Shown here one piece after another: positions 9,221 through 16,916 of a DNA stretch of 64,000 nucleotides. The position numbers and the translations under genes were made by a program. Position 1 is the stretch's first letter; every line of letters begins with the position of its first letter. The notes beneath the pieces are model-generated. The model did not search any database and was not told the origin of the DNA. It saw only the letters and a program-made list of their open reading frames with translations. This DNA comes from Halorubrum aethiopicum (GTDB lineage Archaea > Halobacteriota > Halobacteria > Halobacteriales > Haloferacaceae), in contig NZ_LOAJ01000003.1 of the NCBI RefSeq assembly GCF_001542905.1, positions 50,213-114,212 of the forward strand, read 5' to 3'.

Positions 9221-10271
9221 AGACATTAGAACTATCCGCACGGAGTGCTGTACAGTATCTAATGGATCATCTCGACGAGATCTCCGTCGAAGAACTCTAA
9301 GACGCGCTTGACAACGTCGACGGAAACAAGCCGACGCAACGTTGTTAGCTGCGATCGCGTACAAAAACGGCGTCACACAGACTGAACTTGCCGAGTGGCA
9401 CGACACCGGCCGACGAACGATCTACAGCTGGCTCAACCGACTCGATACTGACGAGCCACTTGAACAGGCTGTAACTGATGCTCATCGATCTGGTCGAAAG
9501 CGAAAATTATCAGAAAAACAGCAGCAAGAATTCGGACACACTGTCCACGCATCACCCAAAGAGATCGGTTTTGACGCGCCGGCGTGGACGCCGGTGCTTG
9601 TCAAAGAATTTCTCGAAGAAACGTACGGCGTCGAGTATTCACTTCCGAGTTGTCGGCGGTTGTTGAAAGAGGCAGGATTGAACTATCAAAAGCCACGCCG
9701 TTCAGCCACTGAATCCGACGAAGACGATCAAGAAGCGTTTCACGACGAGATCAAAAAAAGCGGCGAGAGATAGACGCCACAGTAGTCTGTATCGATCAAA
9801 CCAAGAAATCCGTCCAAGTCGAGCCGCGTGCCGCGTGGTTTCCGCGCGGCACGCGGCCTTCTGTCGAATTATCCGGTCAACGGAAGTGGACGTGCTTGCT
9901 CGGCGCGATCACCGAGGACGGCGATCGCTTTTTCTCACGGCTTCCCGAGTACGTCACCGCCGATCACGCAAAACATTTCATTTTAGCACTATGCGACGAA
10001 TTTGAAGAGGATCTGATCGTCGTGCTCGATAGCGCACCGTATTTTCAGACATCGGCTGTCACGGACCTCGCGGCCCGTGACGACCTCGCCTTTGTGACGC
10101 TCCCATCATATTCGCCGGAGTTGAACCCTGTCGAGGAATGTTGGAGACAGCCCCAAGCAGCTCTCAGCAACCGGTTCTTCGACTCACTCAACGAACTTAC
10201 AACAGCGATCGATACCGCTCTTGACCAAATTTCTATCCCAACTGTGTTCGTAGGCTTCCTAATTAATGTCT
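9221..10271 (+). mobile_element. IS630-type insertion sequence, decayed
   Basis: A transposase of the haloarchaeal IS630 type fills the interval. The likely ends are AGACATTAG at 9221 and, inverted, TAATGTCT ending at 10271; beyond 8 bases they match poorly, so the limits are approximate. The size of about 1.05 kb fits the family. It separates the DsbD_2-type gene from the DtxR regulator. Confidence 0.6.
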
Positions 10272-10342
10272 CAAAAGACGGTCAACATCTTTTCAGCAAC
10301 TTTCCCTCAGTGTACGCACTTCACCTGCTGCTAATGGGATGA
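9262..10342 (+). pseudogene. IS630 family transposase, broken
   Basis: Reading from ATG at 9262, MDHLDEISVEEL meets an in-frame TAA at 9298. The frame then shifts by one missing base near 9338 (PTQR to LLAAIAYKNG). An HTH region runs to about 9770. There a run of seven A's (9753-9759) followed by a stop needs a -1 shift to continue into KKKRREIDATVVCIDQTKKS (first catalytic Asp) and the DDE part with VVLDSAPYF and LPSYSPELNPVEECW. IS630 elements can use -1 slippage on A runs, so that one may be programmed; the other two breaks are not. Past about 10260 the frame reads through the presumed IS end. A 13-base inverted repeat (9823-9835 with 9845-9857) lies downstream of the A run. Confidence 0.75.
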
Positions 10343-10401
10343 ATTCTCCCGATGGCTTTTCGTGAAACTCGACTGAATCGGGATCCTTCACGATGGTCCC
10401 C

Positions 10402-10426
10402 AAATATTAAATTAGACAAATCTAAA
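10402..10426 (+). promoter_or_regulatory. TATA box and DtxR-type operator TTAGAC-AAA-TCTAAA
   Basis: AAATATTAAA (10402-10411) lies about 30 bases before the regulator's ATG at 10437, and the 15-base palindrome at 10412-10426 lies between it and the start. A repressor bound here would block initiation, so autoregulation is likely. Two further operators of the same design are near 15.08 and 15.83 kb. Confidence 0.65.
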
Positions 10427-10436
10427 TGGTAGTTAT

Positions 10437-11141
10437 ATGTCTCCGAGTCCAGTTGTCGAGGATACCCTCAAAACGATCTACCATCTCCAGCAGGAGGAGG
10501 ATCCACCGGTTGCGACATCCGCTATCGCCGACCGTCTCGACAAGGCACAGGCGACGGTCACGAGTACGCTCGACCGACTTGAAGCGCAGGGACTGATCGC
10601 ACGCGAACCGTACCAAGGAAGCGAACTCACTGACGACGGCGAAACCGTTGCAGTCGAAGTACTCCGGCATCACCGGCTCCTCGAAACCTATCTGGCCGAC
10701 CACCTCGATTACCCTTGGGAGCAGGTCCACGAAGAAGCCGACAGACTCGAACACCACATCAGCGAGGAATTCGAACGCCGGCTCGCCGAGACGCTTGAGA
10801 ATCCTCGGCGAGACCCCCACGGCGATCCAATTCCAGGTGAAGATCTAGAGCCACCGAATCAGGACCCGATGACACCCCTGTCAGCCTGTGAGGTCGGCGA
10901 TCGAGTGACCATCACTCGCGTCAGTGATCGCGACGAGGATGATCTTGCGTACTTGGCCGACGTCGGGATCACGCCAGGAACGGCGGTCCGTATTGTCGAT
11001 GTCGCCCCGTTCGGCATGATTACTCTGGATGTCGACGACACTGAGCAAGCCATTCCCGAAGGGGTTGCGACGTCAATCAGCGTGACCCATCTGAACGACG
11101 CCGACGACCCGGCGGGCGTTGAGCACCGGGGTGACGCATGA
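10437..11141 (+). CDS. DtxR/MntR-family metal-dependent transcriptional regulator
   Basis: Residues 1-65 form a winged helix (VEDTLKTIYHL, ATSAIADRLDKAQATVTSTLDRLEAQGL) and the dimerisation region has the family signature VLRHHRLLETYL and EADRLEHHI with metal-liganding His and Glu. A C-terminal FeoA/SH3-like domain follows (EVGDRVTITRV, GITPGTAVRIV, PFGMITL). Such proteins repress metal genes when bound to Mn2+ or Fe2+. Its ATGA overlap with the UPF0016 gene makes them one transcript, suggesting control of manganese export. A palindromic operator sits in its own promoter. It resembles the regulator at 15136-15813 closely, so the two are probably paralogues. Confidence 0.9.
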   Translation: MSPSPVVEDTLKTIYHLQQEEDPPVATSAIADRLDKAQATVTSTLDRLEAQGLIAREPYQGSELTDDGETVAVEVLRHHRLLETYLADHLDYPWEQVHEEADRLEHHISEEFERRLAETLENPRRDPHGDPIPGEDLEPPNQDPMTPLSACEVGDRVTITRVSDRDEDDLAYLADVGITPGTAVRIVDVAPFGMITLDVDDTEQAIPEGVATSISVTHLNDADDPAGVEHRGDA

Positions 11142-11878
11142 CGCCGTTTCTGGAGATCGTCGTAATCGCGGCCATCGCGCAGCTCACCGTCCTGCCGGGC
11201 GAGAAGGTCCAGTTCATCATCGCCGGGCTCTCGACCCGGTTCAAGCCACTGCTGGTCGTCGCGGCGGCCGGGACGGCGTTCGCGGGCTGGACCGTCCTCG
11301 AGATCCTGTTCGGTCAGGCGCTCCAGCAGGCGCTCCCGGGCGTCGTCCTCGACGGGATTACGGCGGCGCTCTTCCTGCTGTTCGCGGTGTTACTCGTCCG
11401 GTCAGCCCCTGGAGGGCACAACGTCCCAGTCGAGAGCGCCACACAGACGGACGGTGGCGTCGTCGGGACACGGATCACGGACATCAACCCGGAGTTCGAA
11501 GCGTTCGGCCACACGATCGGCGGGCAGCTGGGCGAGTTCCTCACCATCTTCGCGATGATGGCAGCCGGGGAGTTCGGCGACAAGACACAACTCGTCACCA
11601 TCGGGCTGGCGGCACAGTACGGGGCTAGTGCTGCCATCTGGGCAGGCGAAATGTTGGTCATTATTCCGGTAAGCCTTGCGAATGCATACTTCTTCCACAC
11701 GTTCTCACACCGGTTCGACGTCCGGAAGGCCCACTACGCCGGGGCGGCCCTGTTTGCGTTCTTCGGGATGGACACGGTTTTAGGGATAGCAACCGGCCCG
11801 GAAGCGGTGTTCGGTCACAACAGCCTCTGGGAGGCAATCGTCAGCGCCGCTTCGGATATCCTCCTCGCGGTCGTGTAA
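11138..11878 (+). CDS. UPF0016/GDT1 family transporter (candidate Mn2+ exporter)
   Basis: Six to seven membrane helices in two repeats separated by a loop. The second repeat has the signature E-F-G-D-K-T (MAAGEFGDKTQLV); the first has a degenerate form, VLPGEKVQF, in which the usual Asp-Lys-Thr is altered. UPF0016/TMEM165 proteins exchange Ca2+ or Mn2+ for protons, and several bacterial members export manganese. The ATGA overlap with the preceding DtxR/MntR-like regulator supports manganese. The loss of one acidic motif copy may change ion selectivity. A convergent halocyanin gene follows; the 169 bases between hold no gene. Confidence 0.85.
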   Translation: MTPFLEIVVIAAIAQLTVLPGEKVQFIIAGLSTRFKPLLVVAAAGTAFAGWTVLEILFGQALQQALPGVVLDGITAALFLLFAVLLVRSAPGGHNVPVESATQTDGGVVGTRITDINPEFEAFGHTIGGQLGEFLTIFAMMAAGEFGDKTQLVTIGLAAQYGASAAIWAGEMLVIIPVSLANAYFFHTFSHRFDVRKAHYAGAALFAFFGMDTVLGIATGPEAVFGHNSLWEAIVSAASDILLAVV

Positions 11879-12047
11879 CCACTTTGATGTAAAGATATTT
11901 TGATTAAACCAACTTGTCTTCGAAGAAGAAAATTTATCTCATCCGACCGAATATCCAGCGTCAGTCAATCGATCAATGAACAGATTAGCGTCGAACAGCT
12001 GGCGATATGACACGCTCAATCTTGGAGATCTGTCTACAGTAACTTCG

Positions 12048-12470
12048 TTATCTTACTCGAACTGTCCCGACCATCCCCGAACTCTCGTGTGGGATACAAA
12101 AGTACCCGTACGTTCCAGGTTCCTCGAACGTGTGCTCGTAGTTCTCGCCCGGAGCGATGAGCCCCTCGGTGATCCGATTCCTCGCAGCACGCTCTGATTC
12201 GAAGCCACCACTTGCGAAGTACGCGGCCTCGTCTGGAACCTCCTCTTCATACGCTGTGACCGTGTGATCGATGTCACTCTCGTTCGTCCACGTTACCGTC
12301 TCTCCTGTTTCTACCGTTGCAGTCTTCGGCTCGAACGTGAGGTCGCCGGGCATCGTGACGGTCTGGGCCGACGATGACTGTCCACCTAGACACCCGGCGG
12401 TGGTTAGAGTCGCTAGGGTCGCGGTGCTGAGTCGCAATATCGATCGTCGATTGTAGAACTTCGAGACCAT
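12048..12470 (-). CDS. Halocyanin-like blue copper protein
   Basis: The start at 12470 gives MVSKFYNRRSILRLS, a twin-arginine signal ending in a lipobox (TAGCLG), so I prefer it to the ATG at 12506, which would overlap the upstream gene. The mature domain is a small cupredoxin: DIDHTVTAY supplies one His, and FCIPHESSGM supplies Cys, His and Met of a type 1 copper site. Halocyanins carry single electrons at the outer face of the membrane. It lies 25 bases after a ZIP-like transporter and near two copper oxidases, so it may deliver electrons to or from them. Confidence 0.92.
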   Translation of the reverse strand: MVSKFYNRRSILRLSTATLATLTTAGCLGGQSSSAQTVTMPGDLTFEPKTATVETGETVTWTNESDIDHTVTAYEEEVPDEAAYFASGGFESERAARNRITEGLIAPGENYEHTFEEPGTYGYFCIPHESSGMVGTVRVR

Positions 12471-12495
12471 TGTAACGAAAACGAGTGTTATCCTA

Positions 12496-13746
12496 TTAGA
12501 GGACAACGAAGAGATCGGTCACGTACATGATGGCGAGGCCGAACAGGAACGCGAGCAGGTTCGTCGCGCTCGCCACGCGACCGCCGGCATCGCGAACCAT
12601 TCGCGCGATCTCCCAGTCGACCTGCAGGATTGCGCCAACCCCGATCGCGAGGAAGAAGGCCCCGATCGTCGGCGAGTATGCAAGACTACCGATCCAGCCC
12701 CCGAGGATGACGGGTGCGCCGGCGATCACCCCGAGTGCGGCGAAGTGCTTGAGCGACGGGCGTTCCCCGCGGGCGACCGGCGCGACGACAGCCGGACCTT
12801 CCGTCACGTTGTGGAGCATGAACCCGATCACGAGGAATGCACCGAGCGAGACGCGCCCGAGTGCGAACGAACTCCCGATAGCAAGTCCTTCCGCGAGGTT
12901 GTGCAAGCCGATTCCTATCGCGACCAGATAGGCGATCCAGAGACCGCTACTCGCCCGACTATCACCAGCGGCGACACGGCCCTCACGCCACGCACTGATC
13001 GCCTGGACGAGTAATAGTGCGCCGAATATCCCGAAGACGACCAAGAGGTTGCCCTCGTATGCGCCTGGAATCCTCTCGGCGAGCTCGAACGCCTCAAACC
13101 CGGCGTCGAACGCCAAGAAGCCCAGTACGCCGGCCGCAAACAGGAGCACGGCGTGCAGCCACCGATCGCTCATCGTCTTGATGTAGGGGAACCACAGCAT
13201 CCCTAAGGCGACTGGGATCACGCCCACGAACAGCCCGATGACTGCAAGCGTCCCGAGCAGCCCGAGGCTAAACCCGGGTGATTGACTCGGCGCGACGATC
13301 GTATTATGGAACGTTGCTCCATCAGATAGTACGAGGGTGACTCCGAGGTCCCACCCCGGATTCCAGTGATACGGAATCACGATCTGTGCGCTTTCCATCG
13401 GGGCGAGCGTTTGGTCACCACCAGCTCCTTCGACTCGGAAATCCCAGTACGCCTCGTCGACGAGAACCTGTGATATCGTCACAGATTCGGGCCCGTTGTT
13501 CGTCACGTGCAAGACGACCGTTTCGTCGCTCGGAAGGGTCGTATGTGTGATCGTCACGTCGGGAAGCGGTGTGCCGCTCTGAACTCCGGCGAGCGGGGAC
13601 GTGAACGCGAACACGCCCAAAACGAGTACGAGCAACACAATCGGGAGTAACGCGCTGACCCATCGCGGAAGCCCGAGCGGTTGTGTGATCTCTTCGTCAG
13701 CCGTTACACCACCGTCCGTCGTCGTGTCTTGTGTCTTATCCGCCAT
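12496..13746 (-). CDS. ZIP-family-like metal transporter with extracytoplasmic domain
   Basis: Residues 30-50 form one membrane helix, followed by about 110 residues of beta-rich sequence outside the membrane (VLHVTNNGPESVTISQVLV). From about residue 165 there is a ZIP-like membrane part with two metal-site motifs, HNLAEGLAIG and HNVTEGP. ZIP proteins move Zn2+, Fe2+ or Mn2+ toward the cytoplasm. The N-terminal beta domain, which is not part of standard ZIP proteins, may sense or deliver metal. It directly follows the copper oxidase gene (one base between them) and precedes halocyanin, so the three are likely one operon. Confidence 0.85.
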   Translation of the reverse strand: MADKTQDTTTDGGVTADEEITQPLGLPRWVSALLPIVLLVLVLGVFAFTSPLAGVQSGTPLPDVTITHTTLPSDETVVLHVTNNGPESVTISQVLVDEAYWDFRVEGAGGDQTLAPMESAQIVIPYHWNPGWDLGVTLVLSDGATFHNTIVAPSQSPGFSLGLLGTLAVIGLFVGVIPVALGMLWFPYIKTMSDRWLHAVLLFAAGVLGFLAFDAGFEAFELAERIPGAYEGNLLVVFGIFGALLLVQAISAWREGRVAAGDSRASSGLWIAYLVAIGIGLHNLAEGLAIGSSFALGRVSLGAFLVIGFMLHNVTEGPAVVAPVARGERPSLKHFAALGVIAGAPVILGGWIGSLAYSPTIGAFFLAIGVGAILQVDWEIARMVRDAGGRVASATNLLAFLFGLAIMYVTDLFVVL

Positions 13747-13747
13747 A

Positions 13748-15007
13748 TTAGACCACCTCGAAGAAGCTCATCCAGCCGAGTTCGGCGAACTCCGACTGAT
13801 GCGCGTGGAACATGTACAGCCCGGGCTCGTGGTCCGAGTAGTCGATCTCGATGATTCCGCGCTGGGCTTGACACTGCATGATCGTGTCCACGGTCTTATT
13901 CGTCGGCGTCAGCGTCGTCCCGTGGTCGTAGTAGTCGAAGAACTGCGAATGCGTGTGGAACGAGTTGATGAGGTCGAACTCCGTTGCATTGGAGAGGTAT
14001 ACGCGCTGGCGTTGGTCCTTGTCGATCTGGATGGGACGTTTCGTCTCGCCCGCCGTCCAGTTGCCCTCACCGTCGGTGTCACCAACTCCATATCCGAACG
14101 CCCGCGTGTTCGCCGCATAGACCTCGTTACCGCCATCGAAGTTGGTATCGAACGAGTTCATCACCATCACCATCTCGTTGACGGCGTCGTTTTCGGCGTA
14201 CTCGTGATTCCGGCTCTTCGCCTCTTCGACGAGCTGCTCTCGGAAGTCGTCGGTAATCGGGCCCGGGTAATTGACGTACTCGCGTGGATTCTCCCTGACG
14301 CGTTCGGGGTCCGGATCGACGATGATCGTGCCATAGAGTCCGCGGTGGATGTGCTCTTTCAGCGGGAGCGAGTGGCAGTGATAGAAGTGCGTGCCGGCGG
14401 GTTGGGCGATCCACTCGTACGTGAATGACTCACCCGTATCGAGAACGCCAGGCCCGTTTTGTGGAATCCCGTCCATTCGCGGGTTGAGGTTCTTCAGGTG
14501 TGGATGGATCGTGTGCGCGTGTCGTCCCAGGTTCGTGAACTTCACGCGGATGAGGTCGCCCTCGACGGCACGGATCGTCGGGCCCGGTACCTGGCCGTTG
14601 TACGCCCACGCCGAGAACTCGACGCCCGGCGCAATCGTGATCGTCGTGTCGACGGCAGTGAACTCGAATTCCCGTACGGTTTGGCCATCCTCCTCGTAGA
14701 CCTGTTGGGGAACGTTATCCTGTCCGCTCTCTCCGGTATTGAACGCAGTGAGGAATTCGTGGGGGTCGAAATCCAAATCCCGGTATTCGCCCACTGCACC
14801 GAAGTTACCGTGTTCACCCTCATCGTCGTGATCGGACGAGGCAGCTGCTCGGGAGCTCCCGAGTCCGACTGCTGCACTGCCTGCAACACCGAGCCCGCCG
14901 AGGACCGTGCGGCGACTGACACTCGTTTCACCAGTGAGTGATTCGACCAGTCGCTCTTCAAGTCGTTTTGTGACGTCTGCTGCGCTACTGTAATCTATCG
15001 ATGGCAT
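13748..15007 (-). CDS. Two-domain multicopper oxidase, Tat-exported
   Basis: An N-terminal extension of about 30 residues precedes a twin-arginine motif (SRRTVLGGLG). Copper motifs: HTIHPH, YHCHSLPLKEHIHRGLYG and C-terminal FHAHQSEFAELG. The Cys and one His place the type 1 copper in the first cupredoxin domain, as in NirK-like and two-domain laccases. The axial Met expected before the YG is replaced by Leu (RGLYG), which in other blue-copper proteins raises the redox potential. Likely role: oxidising Cu(I) or another metal outside the cell. First gene of an operon with the ZIP-like and halocyanin genes; two DtxR-type operators lie upstream. Confidence 0.9.
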   Translation of the reverse strand: MPSIDYSSAADVTKRLEERLVESLTGETSVSRRTVLGGLGVAGSAAVGLGSSRAAASSDHDDEGEHGNFGAVGEYRDLDFDPHEFLTAFNTGESGQDNVPQQVYEEDGQTVREFEFTAVDTTITIAPGVEFSAWAYNGQVPGPTIRAVEGDLIRVKFTNLGRHAHTIHPHLKNLNPRMDGIPQNGPGVLDTGESFTYEWIAQPAGTHFYHCHSLPLKEHIHRGLYGTIIVDPDPERVRENPREYVNYPGPITDDFREQLVEEAKSRNHEYAENDAVNEMVMVMNSFDTNFDGGNEVYAANTRAFGYGVGDTDGEGNWTAGETKRPIQIDKDQRQRVYLSNATEFDLINSFHTHSQFFDYYDHGTTLTPTNKTVDTIMQCQAQRGIIEIDYSDHEPGLYMFHAHQSEFAELGWMSFFEVV

Positions 15008-15072
15008 GATTTCCTCCGCTGGTCAGGCCTTCGCATACCCATACACACCCATTGTCCCACCCAATACATAAA

Positions 15073-15104
15073 TTAGACGTATCTAAACTTAGATTGTGTC
15101 TAAA
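15073..15104 (-). promoter_or_regulatory. Tandem DtxR-type operators before the copper oxidase operon
   Basis: TTAGAC-GTA-TCTAAA (15073-15087) is followed at once by the looser TTAGAT-N4-TCTAAA (15089-15104). The first matches in plan the operators at 10412 and 15824. They lie 66-97 bases upstream of the oxidase start, beside an AT-rich stretch (ATACATAAATTAG). Confidence 0.6.
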
Positions 15105-15135
15105 CTAATAGCCTCACTACTGGAGACTCATCAGT

Positions 15136-15813
15136 TTAGTTTGAAGACCCAGCGAGCGTTTGAGCGGTTATGGATCGGGCCACTTCCTCTGGGAGTGCAA
15201 CTCGTTCGTTGGTGCCATCGGGAACAAGCGTCACCATCCCAAATGAGGTGGTCTCAACAATTTCGACTACAGTTGTTGGGGTAATCTCGTGTTCAGAAAG
15301 GTACCGGAGTAGATCTGGGTCATTGTCTGGCACCCGTTCGATTCGAACCTTGTCGCCGACCTGCTGATCAGCGAGTGTTTCACCGGATTGTAACGGTGAA
15401 ACGTCCAGATCCGCTGTGGGAATCGGGTCGCCATGCGGGTCAACTGCCGGATTCCCTAACTGCTCTGCAATTCTATCAGCGAATTGACTACTTATATGGT
15501 GTTCGAGGCGATCTGCTTCGTCGTGTACCTCAGCCCAATCGTACTCGAGACGCTCCGTCAGGTATCGTTCTAAGAGCCGATGATGGCGAATGATTTCGAG
15601 CGCGACCGGGATTCCAGTGTCTGTGAGTACAACGCCCTTGTAGGGTTCGTAATGGACAAAATCGCGCTCGGCCAATTTTTTCACCATACTGGTGACTGAC
15701 GGTTGTTCTACGTCCATATGCTCAGCGAGCGTCGAGGTCCGCACCCGTTCATCCGTTTCGTCCTGGAGGTAATAGATCGCTTTGAGATAGTCCTCCATGA
15801 TGGCGCTCAGCAT
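15136..15813 (-). CDS. DtxR/MntR-family metal-dependent transcriptional regulator (second copy)
   Basis: Winged-helix N terminus (MEDYLKAIYYL, LAEHMDVEQPSVTSMVKKL), dimer and metal-binding region (IIRHHRLLERYL, EADRLEHHI) and a C-terminal FeoA-like domain (VGDKVRIERV, TSFGMVTLV) are complete in 225 residues. The start may be 15813 or the Met five codons on (15798), which fits the family better. It is close to the regulator at 10437. It carries its own operator at 15824-15838 and its 3' end faces the oxidase promoter, so it may control the oxidase/ZIP/halocyanin operon. Whether it senses Mn, Fe or Cu cannot be read from sequence. Confidence 0.9.
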   Translation of the reverse strand: MLSAIMEDYLKAIYYLQDETDERVRTSTLAEHMDVEQPSVTSMVKKLAERDFVHYEPYKGVVLTDTGIPVALEIIRHHRLLERYLTERLEYDWAEVHDEADRLEHHISSQFADRIAEQLGNPAVDPHGDPIPTADLDVSPLQSGETLADQQVGDKVRIERVPDNDPDLLRYLSEHEITPTTVVEIVETTSFGMVTLVPDGTNERVALPEEVARSITAQTLAGSSN

Positions 15814-15823
15814 TAGAGTGAAA

Positions 15824-15848
15824 TTAGACGGGACTAAATTTATAATTT
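15824..15848 (-). promoter_or_regulatory. DtxR-type operator and TATA box before the second regulator
   Basis: TTAGAC-GGG-ACTAAA (15824-15838) lies between the regulator's start (15813) and an AT-rich TATA element (about 15836-15848), the same layout as at 10402-10426. Confidence 0.6.
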
Positions 15849-16031
15849 GTTACAAGGGGTTCCTGATGTTGCCAGCTGTGGGCGTAAGTCTGAGATGAGT
15901 CCGGTTATCGTCACGGTCAACACCCGCGTAATGATTTTCCGTATCTTCTTGTTGTGAGACTCACTGACGCTCAGAATGGCAAACCGAGAATTCGAACCTT
16001 TATAGCATAGACGAGAGAAGTCCGCGATGGA

Positions 16032-16199
16032 ATGTCTGACCTCATCGTCAAAGCAGCCGTGAAGGACGCACTCTCTGACCAGAACGTCTCGGCAGATTTC
16101 TACGACGCCCTCAACGAAGAGGTCGCCGAACTGCTCGACGACGCCGCAAAGCGTGCTGAGGCCAACGACCGGAAGACGGTCCAGCCCCGCGACCTCTAA
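16032..16199 (+). CDS. DUF1931 histone-fold protein
   Basis: This 55-residue protein (MSDLIVKAAVKDALSDQNVS..., ending in TVQPRDL) is a near-canonical member of the short haloarchaeal DUF1931 family, predicted to adopt a histone-like helix-strand-helix fold. Its role, possibly DNA binding or a transcription co-factor, is not established. A TATA element CTTTATAG (about 15998-16005) sits roughly 30 bases before the ATG, implying a leaderless message. It precedes the accessory TBP gene by 71 bases on the same strand. Confidence 0.85.
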   Translation: MSDLIVKAAVKDALSDQNVSADFYDALNEEVAELLDDAAKRAEANDRKTVQPRDL

Positions 16200-16270
16200 T
16201 TCGGAAGGTACCACACCGACGCTCGAAGTCACTCCCCGTTTTAAGAGGGTTGTGACTGGAAGGTACTCCT

Positions 16271-16831
16271 ATGAGTGTCACAGCCGAATCAATTCAAGTC
16301 GAGAATGTGGTCGCGTCGTCCGATATCGGTCAAGAACTCGATCTGGAAACGCTTTCTGAGGATTTAGGAGCCACCGACTACGATCCTGATAACTTCCCTG
16401 GACTCGTGTATCGGATGCATGATCCTAAAGCCGCAGCGCTCATTTTCCGCTCGGGGAAAGTCGTCTGTACGGGTGCAAAAAGCGTCGACGATGTGACGAC
16501 TGCGTTGGAATACGTCTTCGACGAGCTCCGTGAATTGGGTGTCGATGTCGCTACCTCTCCAGATATCGAAATCCAGAATATTGTCTCAAGTGGGGACCTC
16601 GACCACACACTCAATTTGAATGCGATTGCGATCGGCCTAGGTCTCGAACACATCGAATACGAACCAGAGCAGTTCCCGGGGCTCGTCTACCGGCTTGACG
16701 ACCCGGACGTCGTCGCACTCCTCTTCGGGAGTGGCAAGCTCGTCATCACGGGCGGAAAACAGCTTGACGATGCTGAACAAGCGCTTACAGTGATCGAAAA
16801 CCGGCTCACTGACCTCGGGTTACTGGAGTAA
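16271..16831 (+). CDS. tbp: TATA-box-binding protein (accessory copy)
   Basis: The 186-residue protein is the usual size for archaeal TBP and shows its two direct repeats: IQVENVVASSDIGQELDLETL...FPGLVYRMHDPKAAALIFRSGKVVCTGAK, and about 90 residues later IQNIVSSGDLDHTLNLNAIA...FPGLVYRLDDPDVVALLFGSGKLVITGGK. It binds the TATA box and recruits TFB and RNA polymerase. Haloarchaea carry several TBP and TFB paralogues, some on plasmids, which pair to give alternative promoter specificities. A TFB gene lies in the same window at 45486, so the element encodes both halves of a possible dedicated initiation pair. Confidence 0.96.
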   Translation: MSVTAESIQVENVVASSDIGQELDLETLSEDLGATDYDPDNFPGLVYRMHDPKAAALIFRSGKVVCTGAKSVDDVTTALEYVFDELRELGVDVATSPDIEIQNIVSSGDLDHTLNLNAIAIGLGLEHIEYEPEQFPGLVYRLDDPDVVALLFGSGKLVITGGKQLDDAEQALTVIENRLTDLGLLE

Positions 16832-16916
16832 TTCAACGACACAGAACAGTTGGCAGGGTATACTGGCACTGGTGAGTACATTTTTGAATCTGCTCTCCCC
16901 GTGTTAAGTTAGTGCG

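Noticed and set aside
13601..14428. 275-residue open frame on the plus strand
   Set aside because: Shadow of the copper oxidase and ZIP-like genes; Val/Arg/Asp-rich repeats come from the complementary codons.
15985..16005. tRNA-like T-arm (GAATTCGAACC) before the DUF1931 gene
   Set aside because: No cloverleaf could be formed around it; the following TTTATAG reads better as a TATA box.
15840..16232. 130-residue minus-strand frame over the DUF1931 gene
   Set aside because: Antisense to the conserved 55-residue DUF1931 protein and its TATA box.
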